DNA of 16,865 nt, taken from NCBI GenBank assembly GCA_902766655.1, contig CACXEL010000098.1:1-16865 (forward strand), read 5' to 3'. Numbering within the stretch: position 1 is the first letter of the stretch; every line of letters begins with the position of its first letter. A program made the translations under genes and the position numbers. The DNA comes from an uncultured Lachnospiraceae bacterium. Lineage in GTDB: Bacteria > Bacillota > Clostridia > Lachnospirales > Lachnospiraceae. The notes beneath the pieces are model-generated. The model searched no databases. It saw only the letters and a program-made list of their open reading frames with translations, and was not told the origin of the DNA. Positions 14,297 to 16,865 of the stretch are shown here, in pieces.

Positions 14297-14992
14297 TCAG
14301 GCTACCTTCAGCTGCTGAAAAAAGGTGGGACATTTCCCCGCCCGATAGAGTTCCATTTTCATGATAAGACCCTCGGCGTCGATTCCCGGATGGGTCAGGT
14401 AGAGCCGGCAGATCTGGTCTGCCAGTTCCTCGGAAATCCGATATTTCTCAGAGATCTCATGCACTGTCCGGCCCTTGTTCACATCCTTCACGATGCCCCC
14501 GATCATATCCCGCAGGTCCCCGGCCGGAACCCTGGTCTTTTTCTCCGCATGGGCGAACTCCAGCTTCCGGACCTCCACCTCCCCATCCGCAATCTCCAGG
14601 ATCATCATCGTGATGGGCTGGGTGAACCGCCTCGGCCCGCAGCTGCCCGGATTCAGGAACAGCGTCCCGCCCTTCCGAATCTCCTCATACTTGTGCGAAT
14701 GCCCGAAAATGACAACATCGGCCCGGACCTCAGCCGGAACGTCCTTCCTCTTGTGGGTCATGAAGAACCGCATCCCGGCGAGCTCGAAGCTCCGGGTCAG
14801 GGGAATCTCCCCGGCCCAGTCCTTGTCTGCATTTCCCCGGACGACGGTCAGCGGGGCGATGCCCTCGAGGGCGGTCAGGATCTCCGGCTTCGCGATGTCA
14901 CCGGCGTGAAGGATCCGGTCGCAGCCCTTAAGGGCAGCCAGGACCTCCGGGCGCAGCAGGTTGTGTGTGTCTGAAATGATACCAATAGTCAT
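14297..14992 (-). CDS. YfcE/MJ0936-type metallophosphoesterase with C-terminal helical extension
   Basis: A 231-residue calcineurin-like phosphoesterase. The metal-site motifs are in order: DTH (8-10), GD (31-32), GNAD (53-56), MTHK (78-81) and GHSH (97-100), followed by LNPGSCGPRR (113-122), as in the YfcE family of phosphodiesterases. The catalytic fold ends near residue 150. The remaining ~80 residues (for example GRTVHEISEKYRISEELADQ, 174-193) are helical and resemble a helix-turn-helix module; YfcE itself, of about 180 residues, lacks this part. The extension may bind nucleic acid or mediate oligomerisation; that is speculation. The start has only a modest GGTGA site. The natural substrate is not predictable. 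Confidence 0.88.
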   Translation of the reverse strand: MTIGIISDTHNLLRPEVLAALKGCDRILHAGDIAKPEILTALEGIAPLTVVRGNADKDWAGEIPLTRSFELAGMRFFMTHKRKDVPAEVRADVVIFGHSHKYEEIRKGGTLFLNPGSCGPRRFTQPITMMILEIADGEVEVRKLEFAHAEKKTRVPAGDLRDMIGGIVKDVNKGRTVHEISEKYRISEELADQICRLYLTHPGIDAEGLIMKMELYRAGKCPTFFQQLKVA

Positions 14993-15037
14993 ATTTTCAC
15001 CGATTTGACGAAAACCAGTCTTCCGGCCAGCACCTTG

Positions 15038-15286
15038 TCAGTACAGCTCCTTAAGCACCAGCACAGTGATGCCCGGGTTGTCTCCCGGCATGATCCGTTT
15101 GACCTTCGGGTCATACCGGTACCAGTCCTGGATCATGGTCCTCAGGCTGGTCCCCCGGTTATACCCGTGAACCAGCTGCAGCTGGTAGGTCGACGGGCCG
15201 GCCGTCGCCAGCGCGCGGTCAATGACCGCCTGGGCTTCCTCCTGCCTGAGGCCGTGCAGGTCAATTTTCACAAATGCTCCGCTCAT
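15038..15286 (-). CDS. Small Smr-domain protein
   Basis: An 82-residue stand-alone Smr domain. The KIDLHGLRQEEA opening (7-18) with Asp9, His11 and Gly12, then LQLVHGYNRGTSLR (36-49) and a C-terminal PGITVLVLK strand (71-79), match the small MutS-related fold. In the full-length MutS2 or in eukaryotic proteins, Smr domains nick or bind nucleic acids; here the domain is alone and the usual HGKGTG loop reads HGYNRGT. The start is supported by GGAGT four bases before the ATG. It lies 45 bp upstream of the phosphoesterase gene in a co-directional run. Confidence 0.85.
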   Translation of the reverse strand: MSGAFVKIDLHGLRQEEAQAVIDRALATAGPSTYQLQLVHGYNRGTSLRTMIQDWYRYDPKVKRIMPGDNPGITVLVLKELY

Positions 15287-15340
15287 TTTTACTCCATTTC
15301 CACGGCCGGGCGTCTTCTCAGCTGCCCGGACATTGAGAAG

Positions 15341-15382
15341 TCACCCGTCGAAAGCCCTAAAGCTCATTTTTACATATACTCC
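15341..15382 (-). other. Mini-ORF with duplicated-looking start site between the MutT-like and Smr genes
   Basis: On the minus strand GGAG, an 11-base spacer and ATGAGC open an eight-codon frame (MSFRAFDG). The GTAAAAATGAGC-like start closely resembles the genuine start of the Smr gene 80 bp downstream (GGAGTAAAAATGAGC). It could be a leader peptide or a relic of a local duplication. Confidence 0.2.
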
Positions 15383-15384
15383 GC

Positions 15385-15795
15385 TCAAAATTGATCCAAT
15401 CCCACAAAGCCGGATGCCTCCGCGGCGATCCGTTCATTGATATCCCTGTCCGCCGGGCAGAAATCATAGTCCGGTATCTCTTCCGGCCGGATCCAGCGGA
15501 TATCCACGTGCTCCAGCAGCTTCGGCGTGCCCTCCGCGATCTCCGCGTGGAAAAGGGTCAGCCGGATCGTGATGTCCGGGTACTCGTGGACAACCTCCAT
15601 GAAAATGTCGCCCACGTTCACTGTGACGTCCAGCTCCTCCCGGCACTCTCGGATGAGGGCCTCCTGCTTGGTCTCGCCCGGCTCCACCTTGCCGCCTACG
15701 TACTCCCACAAAAGCGGTCTCGCCTTGTAGGCCGGCCGCCGGCAGATCATGAACCTGCCCCGGTCCCAGATGAGGGCCGCAACAACATCCGTCAT
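15385..15795 (-). CDS. MutT-like Nudix hydrolase (8-oxo-dGTP diphosphatase type)
   Basis: A 136-residue Nudix pyrophosphatase. The Nudix box starts at Gly35 and runs through Glu41, Arg49-Glu50 and Glu53-Glu54; the usual Gly near its end is Asp56, a substitution also seen in other MutT relatives. The MTDVVAALIWDRGRFMICRR opening (1-20) and FCPADRDI near the C-terminus (112-119) are typical of the MutT group that removes oxidised nucleotides. The ATG at 15795 is chosen over one 24 codons upstream because it has GGAG at proper distance and gives the usual MutT N-terminus. It belongs to a co-directional run of nucleotide-handling enzymes. Substrate preference is inferred. Confidence 0.87.
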   Translation of the reverse strand: MTDVVAALIWDRGRFMICRRPAYKARPLLWEYVGGKVEPGETKQEALIRECREELDVTVNVGDIFMEVVHEYPDITIRLTLFHAEIAEGTPKLLEHVDIRWIRPEEIPDYDFCPADRDINERIAAEASGFVGLDQF

Positions 15796-15891
15796 AGCTA
15801 TCTCCGATCCGCCGCCTTCGACAGGCGGCCAAACAGCGATGAGAGCCTCCGCCTCGTTCCGGGCCATTCACGCCCGGACCTGTCGGACGCC

Positions 15892-16458
15892 TCAGTTCCC
15901 CGCCAGCTGCAGTTCCTCCGCATGTGCCTTCATTCCTTCGATGACAATTGCCGCGACGTCCTTAATGTCCATCCCCAACATCCCGCAGCCCTTGAGAATC
16001 AGCGGCCGGTCGCATTTGGCGGCGAAGCGCTTATCCTTCCACTTCTTCATGAAGCTCTTGACCTCCAGGTCTGTGATGCCGTTCGGCCGCATTCTGGCAG
16101 CCGCCTGAACGATGCCCGTCAGCTCATCGACCGTGAAGAGGCTCTTCTCCATGTCGGTAATGGGCTCCACGTCCGTGCAGATTCCGCACCCGTGGGACAT
16201 GATCGCCCGGATATCCTCCTCCGGCACACCGAGCTCCCGGAGCGGCTCCTCGGTGTGGGCCAGATGCTCCTCCGGATATTTTTCGTAGTCATAGTCGTGA
16301 AGCCAGCCGACTGCCTCCCAGTGCTCCTTGTCCGCACCGAAATGATCCGCCATGGCGCCCATGGCCGCGGATACGTTGGCCGCATGGAGAATCAGATGGT
16401 CCTCCGTGACCATGGTGGCGTTGATTTCCTTTGCCTTTTCCAGTGTCAGCTTTTCCAT
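15892..16458 (-). CDS. HD-domain phosphohydrolase
   Basis: A 188-residue metal-dependent hydrolase of the HD superfamily. His25 (LILHAANVS), His54-Asp55 (GWLHDYDYEKYPEEH), His65 and His89 (MSHG), with Asp111 in FTVDELTG, form the expected set of metal ligands. The protein opens with a short helix and has a C-terminal helical tail. Relatives act on nucleotides or phosphoesters, but the substrate of this HDIG-like subfamily is not known. The start is supported by GGAGGAG about eight bases upstream. It lies 22 bp after the Nudix gene and 96 bp before the MutT-like gene, in what appears to be one operon. Confidence 0.87.
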   Translation of the reverse strand: MEKLTLEKAKEINATMVTEDHLILHAANVSAAMGAMADHFGADKEHWEAVGWLHDYDYEKYPEEHLAHTEEPLRELGVPEEDIRAIMSHGCGICTDVEPITDMEKSLFTVDELTGIVQAAARMRPNGITDLEVKSFMKKWKDKRFAAKCDRPLILKGCGMLGMDIKDVAAIVIEGMKAHAEELQLAGN

Positions 16459-16480
16459 AATAACACTCCTCCCCTGGCAA

Positions 16481-16865
16481 TCACTTTGCCAGATACTTCT
16501 CCGCCTTCTCCAGGATCGCCTTGTCCGTACCGAAGGTGATTCTCTTCATAGCCTCCCCGTAAGGCAGCCAGCAGATTCCCTGGACCTCCTCAGGCTGGTT
16601 GACAGTATCCATGCTGTCGGCGCGCCCGATGAAGTAAATCACGTCCTTCATATGTCCCGGCCTCGGACTGTAGGTCACCGTCTCGCGGAAGCCGGTGTCC
16701 AGGGTGACCGTGATGCCGGTCTCCTCCCGGATCTCGCGGATCGCAGTTTCGCTCTCCGTCTCATTTCCTTCCACATGGCCCTTGCACATGGCATAGTGGC
16801 CGCCGACCATATGCTCGAGCAGGTAAAGGCGTCCCTCCTCAGCCTCACAGTACACAACTGCACCG
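16481..16865 (-). CDS. Nudix hydrolase, Ap4A hydrolase-like (5' end outside window)
   Basis: The frame is open at the window edge (GAVVYCEA at the start), so a few N-terminal residues are missing. The complete Nudix box GHVEGNETESETAIREIREE continues into TGI. A KGHVE context, ETVTYSP and MKDVIYFIG downstream resemble bacterial diadenosine-tetraphosphate hydrolases, which cleave stress-related dinucleotides such as Ap4A asymmetrically. LLEHMVGGHYAMCKGH replaces the usual W-x-F/L-PKGH, so MutT-type or mRNA-cap-like activity is also possible. It is followed after 22 bp by the HD-domain gene. Confidence 0.85.
   Translation of the reverse strand, partial: GAVVYCEAEEGRLYLLEHMVGGHYAMCKGHVEGNETESETAIREIREETGITVTLDTGFRETVTYSPRPGHMKDVIYFIGRADSMDTVNQPEEVQGICWLPYGEAMKRITFGTDKAILEKAEKYLAK

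Noticed and set aside
15391..16539. 382-residue plus-strand frame
   Set aside because: It spans three minus-strand genes with clear Nudix and HD motifs and is an antisense shadow.

Overview
This 16.9 kb window looks like chromosomal DNA of a GC-rich Clostridia-type (Lachnospiraceae-like) Bacillota. The evidence is strong GGAGG-type ribosome binding sites, an S24 repressor / Y-family polymerase / YolD damage cassette, an Lsa-type ABC-F protein and a wealth of small soluble housekeeping enzymes. The taxonomic guess is inference from gene content. I see no phage structural genes, transposase, integrase, rRNA or tRNA.

Plus-strand left half. A 5'-truncated adenosine-deaminase-family protein carries an extra C-terminal Rossmann-like (possibly SLOG) domain (2-1300). 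It is followed by an AEC-family transporter with a clear intrinsic terminator (1588-2556). Next is a damage-response cassette: a promoter with candidate operators, a self-cleaving XRE-S24 repressor (2777-3637), a Y-family DNA polymerase with a beta-clamp motif (3692-5089), an unusual five-copy 67-bp repeat array, and a YolD-like gene (5523-6026).

Middle. On the minus strand lie a beta-carbonic anhydrase (6200-6754) and an SRAP/YedK-type abasic-site protein (6841-7572). A small four-helix membrane protein (7841-8362, plus) runs into the 3' end of an Lsa-like ABC-F ribosome protection protein (8340-10067, minus). Upstream of the ABC-F gene is a leader with a strong intrinsic terminator that looks like an antibiotic-sensing attenuator.

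Right half, all minus strand. In transcription order these are a Nudix (Ap4A hydrolase-like, cut by the window edge), an HD-domain hydrolase, a MutT-like Nudix, a small Smr-domain protein, a YfcE-type metallophosphoesterase, a GH78 rhamnosidase-like enzyme, a tightly coupled alpha/beta-hydrolase esterase, and an unrecognised short ORF.

The most unusual feature is not one gene but a pattern. Five unrelated loci carry local tandem repeat expansions. The three inside genes (ABC-F 36 bp, SRAP 42 bp, rhamnosidase 72 bp) all have unit lengths divisible by three and appear to have grown out of the gene's own native sequence. The two between genes (about 38 bp and 67 bp) do not have lengths divisible by three. 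This suggests a genome prone to minisatellite-like duplication, filtered by selection for reading frame.
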